NCBI GenBank assembly: GCA_022712815.1
Contig: JAFLJW010000299.1
Coordinates: 1 to 15,544 of the forward strand
DNA length: 15,544 bases
Source of the DNA: Pseudodesulfovibrio sp.
GTDB lineage: Bacteria; Desulfobacterota; Desulfovibrionia; Desulfovibrionales; Desulfovibrionaceae
Direction of reading: 5' to 3'
Part shown: in pieces, positions 7,245 to 14,296 of the stretch
Position numbering within the stretch: position 1 is the stretch's first letter
Layout of the letters: each line of letters starts with the position of its first letter
Made by a program: the position numbers and the translations under genes
The notes under the pieces: model-generated
Database searches by the model: none
What the model saw: only the letters and a program-made list of their open reading frames with translations
Told to the model about the DNA's origin: nothing

Positions 7245-7940
7245 ATGTCCGACAAGAACACGCCAAAATTTAAGGTAAAGGTCCCCACGTTCAATGTTGG
7301 GGCCAAAACCTACGACTTTTCCCTGAGTTTGCCGGGCATGATCAGCGCGGTGGGCGCGGGTGTGCTGGCACTGACCTTTTTCTTTGTCATGGGAATCCTC
7401 ATCGGGCGCGGCTACCGGCCAGAGATCGATGTACCGCCGCTTAACAGCATCATGCCCACCAATCAGCACAGCCGAATTACCGAGGACTCTCTCAAGCCGG
7501 AAGTGCTCAAGGCCGAAGAGCTTGAGTACCCGGAACGTTTGAAAGCCCCCCCGAACACACGGATGGACGAGCAGCCAACCCCTGAAACTAAAAAGCCTGA
7601 GCCAAAGTCTGAAATCAAGACTGCCAGGCCGGCTGCTTCAGGACCGAAAAAGGCTGAAGTTTTCGAGCCGACCCCGGCCAAGCCCGGCGAATCGGTCTAT
7701 GACTATACCTATCAGGTGGCCTCATTCCGCCAGCCGGAAATGGCCGAAGCCCTGAGTGCCAGACTGGTGGCAGCCGGACTTCGTACCGCCGTCGAGGCAG
7801 GCAAAGCCAAGGGGTCCACATGGCACAGGGTGCAGGTACTCTATCACGGCACCCCGGCCTCCACAGCCGGAATGAAAGCGGTCCTCGCCAAACAGGGCCT
7901 TGGAAAACCGCTCCTCAAAAAGAAGAAGCTTGTGCAATAG
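7245..7940 (+). CDS. membrane-anchored SPOR-domain protein
   Basis: A 231-residue bitopic inner-membrane protein. A short cytoplasmic N-terminus precedes one membrane helix (about 31-54). A Pro/Glu/Lys-rich periplasmic linker (about 60-150) follows, then a SPOR domain (about 153-226: YTYQVASFRQ, two helices and HRVQVLYHG). SPOR domains bind septal peptidoglycan lacking stem peptides, and this layout resembles FtsN/DedD-type division proteins. The protein ends in a Lys run (225-228). The ATG has GAGG just upstream and lies 9 bp after argS, so translation and transcription are probably coupled to argS. Its exact role in division or the envelope is not shown by sequence alone. Confidence 0.88.
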   Translation: MSDKNTPKFKVKVPTFNVGAKTYDFSLSLPGMISAVGAGVLALTFFFVMGILIGRGYRPEIDVPPLNSIMPTNQHSRITEDSLKPEVLKAEELEYPERLKAPPNTRMDEQPTPETKKPEPKSEIKTARPAASGPKKAEVFEPTPAKPGESVYDYTYQVASFRQPEMAEALSARLVAAGLRTAVEAGKAKGSTWHRVQVLYHGTPASTAGMKAVLAKQGLGKPLLKKKKLVQ

Positions 7941-8004
7941 AAAAAGCATCAAGGCTGACGCACCTAACAGGCCCTGCCTGAAACTATCTTACTATATAAG
8001 CCTC

Positions 8005-8017
8005 TTGGCAAAGCCAA
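8005..8017. repeat. small perfect hairpin
   Basis: TTGGC-AAA-GCCAA is a 5-bp stem with a triloop, first in a series of hairpins in the gap 7941-8171 between two convergent genes. No gene is seen in this gap. Confidence 0.45.
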
Positions 8018-8026
8018 CACGGGATT

Positions 8027-8047
8027 CTTAAGGCCCTCGGCCTTAAG
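8027..8047. repeat. perfect 9-bp palindromic hairpin
   Basis: CTTAAGGCC (8027-8035) and GGCCTTAAG (8039-8047) are perfect arms around CTC. Outer GGG (8021-8023) and CCC (8048-8050) could extend the stem past a 3-base bulge. No T run follows on the plus strand. It could be a repeated intergenic element or a transcript-stabilising hairpin. Confidence 0.65.
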
Positions 8048-8078
8048 CCCGCCGGGAGGCGAAATCACCTGACAAGTC

Positions 8079-8103
8079 CCGCCAAAGGCGGCTTCCTGTT
8101 TTT
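8079..8103 (+). terminator. probable terminator of the argS-SPOR unit
   Basis: CCGCC-AAA-GGCGG (8079-8091) is a 5-bp GC stem. Neighbouring AAG and CTT can extend it past a 2-base bulge. The T run (8099-8103) comes 7 bases after the core stem, so the structure is imperfect but well placed, 140-160 bases after the SPOR gene. Confidence 0.45.
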
Positions 8104-8157
8104 CAATAATTTCCAATCAAGAATAGCTTCAGCTACGGCTTCCCTGAACATGTCTTC

Positions 8158-8170
8158 CCGACTAGGTCGG
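8158..8170. repeat. short hairpin at the 3' end of the ABC gene
   Basis: CCGAC-TAG-GTCGG lies 1 base beyond the minus-strand stop codon of the ABC transporter. On the minus strand it is followed by GAAGACATG, not a T run, so it is not a standard intrinsic terminator. It may stabilise the transcript's 3' end. Confidence 0.4.
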
Positions 8171-8171
8171 A

Positions 8172-10703
8172 TCAATCTTCCTTGCCATTGATCAGGAGAT
8201 GTAATGCGCCCTTTTTCGCCAGCAATTCCTCGTAGCCACCCTGTTCCACGATCTTGCCAGCCTTGAGAACCACGATCTTGTCGTAATAGGGAAGCATGTC
8301 GAGACGGTGAATGACTGCCAGAACCGAGGATTTTCCCTTCCAGTTGTTCGTGAGGATGTTCTGCACCCGCGCCTGTGACTTGTTGTCCAGAGCTGCGGTG
8401 GCCTCGTCCAGAATAAGGACGGGTGGTGTCTTGAGGAAGGTACGGGCCAGAGCGACTTTCTGGCGTTGGCCGCCGGACAGCCTATCACCCATGCTGCCGA
8501 CCTCGAAATTGAGACCCATCTCAGCCACCGGTTCAAGGGATGCTTGCATGATGAGTGCCTGCATGATGCGGTGGTTGATTTCATCTTCCGCACCCTGAGC
8601 ATCGGCCCGGACGCGACCAAACAGGATGTTGTCCTGAATATTGAGGCTCTCGATGTACTTGTCGGTCTTGAAGAAGCTGAAAGAGCCGGGGTATTCCGCG
8701 TGGACCATGTCGATGAAGTCCGGGCGGGATTTCACGACCCGGTTGGCAAAGCCCTTGTCCAGATCCACCTGTTTGTGGATACCGGGGATGAAGCACAGGG
8801 CCAGCTTGAGGATCAGGCCTCTCTCTTCGTCTGACAAAGGTTCGCCGGAATCGAGCCGGTTGGCCACTTTCTGATAGTCACCGTATTCGGCCTCCGGAAT
8901 GGGGCTGGCCGCAAACGCCTCATGGGTCGGTTCAGGTCCCATTTCGTCAGTGACGATCCGGGCCAGAGTCTCACCCAGCACGCTTAGGTGGGCGCGGAGT
9001 TCGTGGCGGTCCAGAAACTCGATGAAACGCTGACGTTCGTGGAGGTGTTCCTGGTCGAACTCTTCCTTGACGGCTGCGCCAAAGGCGATATTTTCAGCCA
9101 CTGTCATGTAGTGACTGTAGTTGTCCATGTCGAAAAATTCGATGAATCCGGCAATATCTGCGTACATGCCGTCATTCCCTTCCTGAAACTCCTGACGTGA
9201 ATCGAGGATGGCCTGACGGAGGGCGGTGTCAGTATTCCCATCGCCCAGCTTGGCCCTCAGGGCAAAGGCGAGAACATCGGTGAACAGTCCCACCTGCTGC
9301 GTGATCTTGATCAGGTCGTCCAGAGATGGCTCCGCACCGGACTCAGTGCAGCCGCCGCCTTGCATGGCCAGCGATCGACAGGAATAGAGCAGGTTGTCCT
9401 TGACCGTGCCGTCAAAGATGAACGGGTGTTGGGCAACCATCCCGAGGTTGTACGAAATATCCTGCTTGGTCAGCTCCGAGACCTCGTGACCACCTACAAG
9501 CAGACTGCCGCTAGTGTATTTGTAGAGTTGGGCCACGCATAGGGCGAGGGTGGATTTACCCGAACCGGAGAAGCCGACCAGAGCCACGTGTTCTCCGCCC
9601 TTGACCTTGAGGGAGACTTTGTCCAGCAGCTTGATATTGCCACCGACCACGAATGAAAGGTCTTTGATCTCGATATCATTGTCCAGAGCGTAGGGTTCGC
9701 GGCCATCCGCTTCCTGAGCGAATTCAGGGGCGTGATCAAAGGTGCGCATGATCTGGTTATAGCGGACCGAGCTATCCTGATAGACCTGCCAGAATTCCAT
9801 GAGTTCCTTCCACGGGTCGTAGAGCTTTTCGTAGGCAGCCAGAAAAGCGACGATGGCACCAACGTCAAAGTGGCCCTTGATGGCGTAGTAACCACCGATG
9901 AGGAACAGCACGAATGGTCCGAGACTCATGAAGAAATTGTTGACGAACTTGATGCCGAACTTGATGCCGTTTTGCATCACGGTGGCTTTGTAGAGCTTTT
10001 CGAGCACCTCTGAGAACCGGCCCTTTTCAAGGGGGATGGAGGCGTTGGAGTGGACCTCGTGCACGCCGGAAACGGCTTCGCCCACCAAGCCGGAGAGGCT
10101 CTGGGTGTGTTTGATGCGGTCGCGGTTTGCCTTGCGGAAATATTTCTGGATACGAGGCAGGATAAAGAGTTCTATGGGGTAGATTGCGATGGAAATCAGG
10201 CCGATGGTCGGGTTTAAGTGAATCATGTACCCGGCCATGGCGAAAAACGTCAGGATGTTGACCGCAGGCACGGCCACGGCCTGACCGATAAAGGTCGCCA
10301 CCGGGATGAATTCGGTGATGATGTAGGAAATAACGTTGCCCGGCGAGGTGCGGCGATAGAACTGGACCGGCAGGGAGAGCAGGTGCTCGTAGAGCCGTTC
10401 GCGCACGATTTTCAACGTTCTTTCGCCGATATTGACCTGTATCAGGTTGATGATGAACTTGAGTATGCCCGCAACGGTCACCGCACCGATGTAGATGGCA
10501 CAGTAGCGATACAGGGCCGGGAGGTCCTTCATGCCGATGGCCTCGTTGATGATGCGTTTTTGCATCTCAAGGGGCAGGACGCGCATGGCTACCGTGATAA
10601 CGATAACGCCGATTACGGTGAGCTGGAGGGGGATGTTTTTATAAAGAACCCAGGAGTAGAGGGATGTTTTGGTGACGCGCTTGGTATCGTTGGGGTGCGG
10701 CAT
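8172..10703 (-). CDS. ABC exporter half-transporter with a large repeat-built insertion in its NBD
   Basis: An 843-residue inner-membrane ABC transporter. The type IV exporter transmembrane domain (six helices) spans about 15-325. The nucleotide-binding domain has Walker A GFSGSGKST (377-385), Q-loop Gln425, signature LSGGQ (742-746), Walker B LILDE (763-767), D-loop ALD (771-773) and H-loop His799, so one complete ATPase site set is present. From Q-loop to signature there are about 317 residues against about 60 in MsbA-like proteins. The extra stretch (about 440-690) carries further copies of the post-Q-loop motif: VKDN (434-437), VAENIAFG (535-542) and IQDNILFG (689-696). The frame is continuous, so this is not a frameshift. 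Such half-transporters normally act as dimers; the substrate is unknown. The start has only a weak GGA upstream. Confidence 0.9.
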   Translation of the reverse strand: MPHPNDTKRVTKTSLYSWVLYKNIPLQLTVIGVIVITVAMRVLPLEMQKRIINEAIGMKDLPALYRYCAIYIGAVTVAGILKFIINLIQVNIGERTLKIVRERLYEHLLSLPVQFYRRTSPGNVISYIITEFIPVATFIGQAVAVPAVNILTFFAMAGYMIHLNPTIGLISIAIYPIELFILPRIQKYFRKANRDRIKHTQSLSGLVGEAVSGVHEVHSNASIPLEKGRFSEVLEKLYKATVMQNGIKFGIKFVNNFFMSLGPFVLFLIGGYYAIKGHFDVGAIVAFLAAYEKLYDPWKELMEFWQVYQDSSVRYNQIMRTFDHAPEFAQEADGREPYALDNDIEIKDLSFVVGGNIKLLDKVSLKVKGGEHVALVGFSGSGKSTLALCVAQLYKYTSGSLLVGGHEVSELTKQDISYNLGMVAQHPFIFDGTVKDNLLYSCRSLAMQGGGCTESGAEPSLDDLIKITQQVGLFTDVLAFALRAKLGDGNTDTALRQAILDSRQEFQEGNDGMYADIAGFIEFFDMDNYSHYMTVAENIAFGAAVKEEFDQEHLHERQRFIEFLDRHELRAHLSVLGETLARIVTDEMGPEPTHEAFAASPIPEAEYGDYQKVANRLDSGEPLSDEERGLILKLALCFIPGIHKQVDLDKGFANRVVKSRPDFIDMVHAEYPGSFSFFKTDKYIESLNIQDNILFGRVRADAQGAEDEINHRIMQALIMQASLEPVAEMGLNFEVGSMGDRLSGGQRQKVALARTFLKTPPVLILDEATAALDNKSQARVQNILTNNWKGKSSVLAVIHRLDMLPYYDKIVVLKAGKIVEQGGYEELLAKKGALHLLINGKED

Positions 10704-10742
10704 GCTTATGTCCGTTGTCTGGTTGGTTTGACGTATTCCCCG

Positions 10743-10771
10743 GATATAAACGGAATCAGCTGTTTTTCCAA
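10743..10771 (-). promoter_or_regulatory. possible promoter of the ABC transporter gene
   Basis: On the minus strand, TTGGAA (10766-10771) and TATATC (10743-10748) are separated by 17 bp, 40 bp upstream of the start codon. Each box matches the sigma70 consensus at 4 of 6 positions. Confidence 0.4.
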
Positions 10772-10775
10772 GTCT

Positions 10776-10781
10776 TATAAT
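10776..10781 (+). promoter_or_regulatory. possible -10 box for the partner-switching operon
   Basis: A perfect TATAAT lies 84 bp before the phosphatase start codon. No good -35 box is found at 16-18 bp upstream, so an activator may be needed or the match may be chance. It nearly abuts the divergent ABC promoter candidate. Confidence 0.3.
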
Positions 10782-10865
10782 GGTATCATTAGAAAGTGGA
10801 CAACATTACCCTGTTTATGGTCAAACTGAATCCGGTGACTTGCAATCCGGTCTCCAGGGGAAATC

Positions 10866-12998
10866 ATGAGAATACCGTTTCGTATAAAATTTTTCGTAGT
10901 ACTCCTGGCATTCAGTTTGGGACCGATATTCATTTCGCGCGGGATTATGAACCGGGCAGCGAACAAGATGGCAAGCAGCCTTTCCGAGCAGTCCCACAAG
11001 GAATTGCTGAATATCATCAGCGGAGAGCTTGAATACAATGCTGTCGGGTTGCTTGCCATACTGGAGGCTCGTGGGCAGTCCCTGGCTCTTGGTGTGCGAA
11101 TGCTGGCCAAGCAGGCCGAGCATTATCTCAGTTGGCAGCAGGCTGAAACAGAAATCCGTCCCTATTTCTCCATCGATTTCAGCGACCCGGACCTGGCTCC
11201 TCCGGATGCCGTAGTTGTCGATGGATACACCAAGCAGACCATGTCCGGAAAAATGCGCCCCCTTAGGGTGAGTTTCGGGCATCCTTCATTTCATTTGTCG
11301 CGCGGAGTGCGCGCAGATGCTGCAACAAAGCAGATCAATCGTCTCCTTGGACTGTTCCCCACATTCAAGGAGGTTTACTCATATCTTGGAGACACTACCT
11401 TATGGATGCATGTGGCACTGGATTCCGGTGTCTACATGACCTATCCCGGTCACGGTAATTTCCCCATGATGTATGATCCTCGGAATCAGGGGTGGTACAA
11501 ACGGGTAAAGGGGGCTGACGCTTCCGCCTGGACCATCCCGGCGGTGGACCCGATCACCCGTCTGGCGGTGGCTACCGTGGGATACCCCGTTCGGGATGAG
11601 AAAGGGGAGTTCGTCGGAGCGGCTTCCATTGATGTTCCCATTTCCTCCATGCTGCACGAGTCTGATCTGAAGTCGCGCTGGAGCGGGGAAATTCGTTCGT
11701 TCATGATCAAGCGTGTGGACCGGGACGATTCCGGGACCAAGGGCCTGAGCATACTGGCCCAGCAGTCGCATGATAAAGCCGGACATCGGCATTGGATGAG
11801 CGACATCACCCAGGACTGGCTAGTTTCCGATGATTCCGAGGGGTTCAGAGAACTTTTGCAGGTCATGGGCGAGAGCGACTCCGGAGTGGTTCGGTTGTCG
11901 TTCAAGGGCGAGGATTCGGTCTGGGCTTTTGCATCCAACCCCAATTTCAGCTTCCTGCTCATCGCTCCCGAAAGCGTGGTTTCACAACTTCCCGACCAAG
12001 TGTCAGGTTCCCTGACTGCCCTGTTCACTGAAATGCGTGATGTTTCCGCCATCATCAGTGGTGTAATGCTGATTATTACCGGCCTCATCGCCTGGTTTGG
12101 CTCCCGTGTAATCACCAGACCCTTGCTGGTCATGGCCGATGTGGTTCGGCGACTGGCCGGTGGTGATTTTTCGGCCCGGATGACCATGCGCACCGGTGAC
12201 GAGCGTGATATTTTCATTGATTCCTTTAACGAGATGGGGCCGAAACTAAAGAAGCTCATGCTCATCAGCAAGGATCTGGAACTGGCTCAGGAAGTTCAGA
12301 AACTGCTCCTGCCCCGCACCAGACCACAACTGGCAGGGTATGATATCTCCGGCGGCATCGCCTACTGCGATCAGACCGGCGGCGACTATTACGATTTTAT
12401 CGAGGTCAATTGCGAGTCAGGATGTGCGCTCGGTGTGGTGCTGGGTGATGTTTCCGGGCACGGAGTGCCTTCCGCTCTGGTCATGGCCACGGCCCGGGCT
12501 CAGTTGCACAGCATGTCCAAAGTCGAGATGCTCCCAGAAACCCGTATCGCGGCCATAAATAAGTTTTTGAGCAACGATCTGGACGGCACGGGCCGGTTCC
12601 TGACCCTGTTCTATCTCCAGTTGGAAGAAAGAACAGGGCTGGTTCGCTGGGTCAGGGCCGGACATGATCCCGCCATTCGTTATATGCCGGAGACCGGTGA
12701 ATTCGGTGAACTTGGCGGCGACGGGCTGGCCCTTGGTGTTTTGGCTGATTTCGAATTTCAGGGATATGAGGAAATCATCAAGTCAGGTGAAATCCTGACC
12801 CTTGCCACGGACGGCGTATGGGAGGCACGAAACCCGGCTGGTGAAATGTTTGGCAAGAAGAGAATGCTTGCCATCATCCGGGATAATGCTCATAAAACAG
12901 CAGAGGATATCCGAAAGGCCCTCATGGATGGGGTCGCTGCATATCAAGAACATGAGCAGGAAGACGACATTGCCGTGGTCGTGATCAAGAAGGTATAG
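10866..12998 (+). CDS. dCache-HAMP-SpoIIE (PP2C-type) sensor serine phosphatase
   Basis: A 710-residue membrane sensor phosphatase. The first membrane helix (about 8-25) and second (about 393-413) flank a periplasmic Cache-type sensor with YDPRNQGWYKR (203-213) and GAASIDVPIS (251-260). A HAMP linker (about 411-460) leads to a coiled helix with LELAQEVQKLLLP and a SpoIIE/RsbU PP2C domain (about 490-710). Metal-binding acidic motifs are intact: GGDYYD (505-510), GDVSGHG (527-533), ATDGVWE (647-653) and EDDIAV (699-704). It should dephosphorylate the Ser of the STAS partner in response to an extracellular ligand. AGGGG (10856-10860) precedes the ATG. The kinase gene follows after 11 bp. The ligand is not predictable. 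Confidence 0.95.
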   Translation: MRIPFRIKFFVVLLAFSLGPIFISRGIMNRAANKMASSLSEQSHKELLNIISGELEYNAVGLLAILEARGQSLALGVRMLAKQAEHYLSWQQAETEIRPYFSIDFSDPDLAPPDAVVVDGYTKQTMSGKMRPLRVSFGHPSFHLSRGVRADAATKQINRLLGLFPTFKEVYSYLGDTTLWMHVALDSGVYMTYPGHGNFPMMYDPRNQGWYKRVKGADASAWTIPAVDPITRLAVATVGYPVRDEKGEFVGAASIDVPISSMLHESDLKSRWSGEIRSFMIKRVDRDDSGTKGLSILAQQSHDKAGHRHWMSDITQDWLVSDDSEGFRELLQVMGESDSGVVRLSFKGEDSVWAFASNPNFSFLLIAPESVVSQLPDQVSGSLTALFTEMRDVSAIISGVMLIITGLIAWFGSRVITRPLLVMADVVRRLAGGDFSARMTMRTGDERDIFIDSFNEMGPKLKKLMLISKDLELAQEVQKLLLPRTRPQLAGYDISGGIAYCDQTGGDYYDFIEVNCESGCALGVVLGDVSGHGVPSALVMATARAQLHSMSKVEMLPETRIAAINKFLSNDLDGTGRFLTLFYLQLEERTGLVRWVRAGHDPAIRYMPETGEFGELGGDGLALGVLADFEFQGYEEIIKSGEILTLATDGVWEARNPAGEMFGKKRMLAIIRDNAHKTAEDIRKALMDGVAAYQEHEQEDDIAVVVIKKV

Positions 12999-13009
12999 GC
13001 GGGGCAGGT

Positions 13010-13456
13010 ATGGCAGACAACAGCGTATCATTTCGCATGACCAACAAGCAGAATTGCTTCAAGTGCTTCCAGCCCAAGGTGGAAGAGTTCGGGGCGGCGC
13101 ATGACCTGCCCACGAAGGCGATTTTTCACCTTACCCTGAGTCTGGACGAACTGGTCACCAACATTATTTCCTATGGTTACGCGGACTATGACGAGCATCC
13201 CATCGACGTTACGATTTCTCTGAGCGATGACGTCATCACCATTCGTATTGAAGACGATTCCGAACCGTTCAATATTTTTGAGGCACCGGAACCAACATTT
13301 GATGTGCCGCTGGAAGATCGGGAAAGCCTCGGCGGCATGGGCATCCATCTGGTCAAGAACATGGTGGATGAGATTGATTACAAACGAGAAGACGGCAAGA
13401 ATATACTGCTTCTCAAAAAGAAAATTTGCGAAAAATGCTGCCCTGCTGATGGGTAG
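13010..13456 (+). CDS. RsbW/SpoIIAB-like serine kinase (anti-sigma type) with terminal Cys clusters
   Basis: A 148-residue GHKL/HATPase_c_2 protein. The N-box is LDELVTNIISYGY (E47, N51), the G1-like box is EDDSEPF (81-87) and the G2-like box is GGMGIHLVKNMVD (108-120). In such families this kinase phosphorylates its STAS antagonist and holds back a sigma factor or other target. In the G1 box the usual Gly is Ser (S84). Unusual features are a CxxC at C16/C19 and a C-terminal CxxCC at C140/C143/C144. GGGGCAGGT lies just upstream of the ATG. It sits between the phosphatase and STAS genes and should act with both. Confidence 0.92.
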   Translation: MADNSVSFRMTNKQNCFKCFQPKVEEFGAAHDLPTKAIFHLTLSLDELVTNIISYGYADYDEHPIDVTISLSDDVITIRIEDDSEPFNIFEAPEPTFDVPLEDRESLGGMGIHLVKNMVDEIDYKREDGKNILLLKKKICEKCCPADG

Positions 13457-13476
13457 TCCGCATACGGAGGTTTATC

Positions 13477-13809
13477 GTGGCAATGACTGAATCCAAGGAA
13501 AAAGGCATCATCATTCTGGCAGTGGACGGCAATCTCGACGCTGACGGAACCTTGGCCATGGAAGAGAAGGTTCTCGCCCTGCTTGAAGGCGGCGCGACCC
13601 AGCTTCTCTTCGATTTTTCCGGCCTTGACTATATCAACAGCTCCGGCCTGCGAGTGCTGGTTCTCTCCTACCAGCGGCTGAAGAAGGTCTCGGGCAAGGT
13701 CGCTATCTGTGGGGTCAAGGACTACATACAGGAAGTCTTCGAGGTATCCGGCTATGACAAGATTTTCTCCCTCTACGCCGAGCGTGCTGACGCTTTGTCC
13801 GGTATGTAA
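13477..13809 (+). CDS. STAS-domain anti-sigma factor antagonist
   Basis: A 110-residue protein that is nearly all one STAS domain of the SpoIIAA/RsbV type. The phosphorylation loop is YINSSGLRVL; by analogy with SpoIIAA, S55 is the likely phosphoacceptor. The C-terminal half, with VAICGVKDYIQEVFEVSGYDKIF, is typical. Unphosphorylated, it would bind the adjacent RsbW-like kinase and release the kinase's target. The gene starts with GTG at 13477 because GGAGG (13466-13470) lies 6 bases before it; the in-frame ATG at 13483 is 12 bases away. It lies 20 bp after the kinase gene and is the third gene of the operon. Confidence 0.95.
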   Translation: MAMTESKEKGIIILAVDGNLDADGTLAMEEKVLALLEGGATQLLFDFSGLDYINSSGLRVLVLSYQRLKKVSGKVAICGVKDYIQEVFEVSGYDKIFSLYAERADALSGM

Positions 13810-13827
13810 GACGCCTCCCCACAGCCC

Positions 13828-13842
13828 TGCGGCGTTGCCGCA
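13828..13842 (+). repeat. perfect hairpin downstream of the STAS gene (first of two)
   Basis: TGCGGC-GTT-GCCGCA is a 6-bp stem with a triloop, 19 bases after the STAS stop. There is no T run. It may mark the operon's 3' end or protect the mRNA. Confidence 0.55.
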
Positions 13843-13864
13843 TTCTGCCCAGACGGGCAGATGC
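13840..13864 (+). repeat. strong hairpin downstream of the STAS gene (second of two)
   Basis: TCTGCCC (13844-13850) and GGGCAGA (13855-13861) are perfect arms around AGAC. GCA (13840-13842) and TGC (13862-13864) add 3 bp past a bulged T. The extended form competes with the first hairpin for GCA. There is no T run. Confidence 0.6.
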
Positions 13865-13951
13865 ACTCCGTTCGGGCCGGGATTTCCTTCGGTCATGACG
13901 GCTGGGGGAAGGGAAGAGGGAAACCATTTGGAATAGCCACCACCATCGTGT

Positions 13952-14068
13952 GTGACTATCGTTTCTTACCTTCTGTTTTCGACGGGTTGCGGTGTGATCG
14001 GGGCTCTCGCAGCAAGAAGCAATATCATCGCCCTGCTAGCAAAAAAGATATGGGGAGAGTTGACCTGA
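13952..14068 (+). CDS. possible 38-residue hydrophobic peptide
   Basis: A GTG-started frame encodes 38 residues, rich in hydrophobic residues from Ile3 to Leu29 and ending in KKIWGELT. This would give one membrane helix with a basic C-terminal end. The TGA stop (14066-14068) abuts the stem of an intrinsic terminator, which supports a real gene end. Against it, no Shine-Dalgarno precedes the GTG, an upstream TAG (13934-13936) limits the frame, and I recognise no family with confidence. It might be a remnant of a larger membrane protein gene. Confidence 0.22.
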   Translation: MTIVSYLLFSTGCGVIGALAARSNIIALLAKKIWGELT

Positions 14069-14107
14069 AAGGCAAGTGCGATATCGGTTGTACTTGCCTT
14101 TTCTTTC
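14068..14107 (+). terminator. rho-independent terminator
   Basis: AAAGGCAAGT (14068-14077) pairs with ACTTGCCTTT (14092-14101), a perfect 10-bp stem around 14 bases. The loop itself contains the palindrome CGATATCG. TTTTCTTTC follows. It is the likely end of transcripts from the partner-switching operon, 260 bases after the STAS gene. Confidence 0.8.
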
Positions 14108-14296
14108 AATCCTCCTTCCATGAATTGCGCCAGCGACTAAGGACTTTTTTGGTTAGAAGCCGATCAAGAGGAAATAGCGGCTCTGATTCGGAAAAGCCGC
14201 AGGTCTCAAATTGTCAGTTTTAGGCCTTATGAGGTTTAATGCTGGGGGGAGGCGAGGCGATGATAAGAGGATTTAGCTTATGTTAGAGTAGATGTT
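14108..14296. other. gap between operon terminator and AT-rich gene
   Basis: No gene is supported here. GCGGCT (14177-14182) and AGCCGC (14195-14200) form an inverted repeat with 12 bases between and no T run. Base composition turns clearly AT-rich from about 14260 on. A frame of 120 codons crosses this gap and the terminator but is not gene-like. Confidence 0.4.

Noticed and set aside
8640..9400. Frameshifted or fused second ABC gene as the source of the long NBD
   Set aside because: The frame is continuous, there is one Walker A, one signature and one Walker B, and the extra part lacks any P-loop of its own.
13861..14223. 120-codon plus-strand frame after the STAS gene
   Set aside because: It runs straight through a strong intrinsic terminator, lacks a Shine-Dalgarno and reads as low-quality protein.
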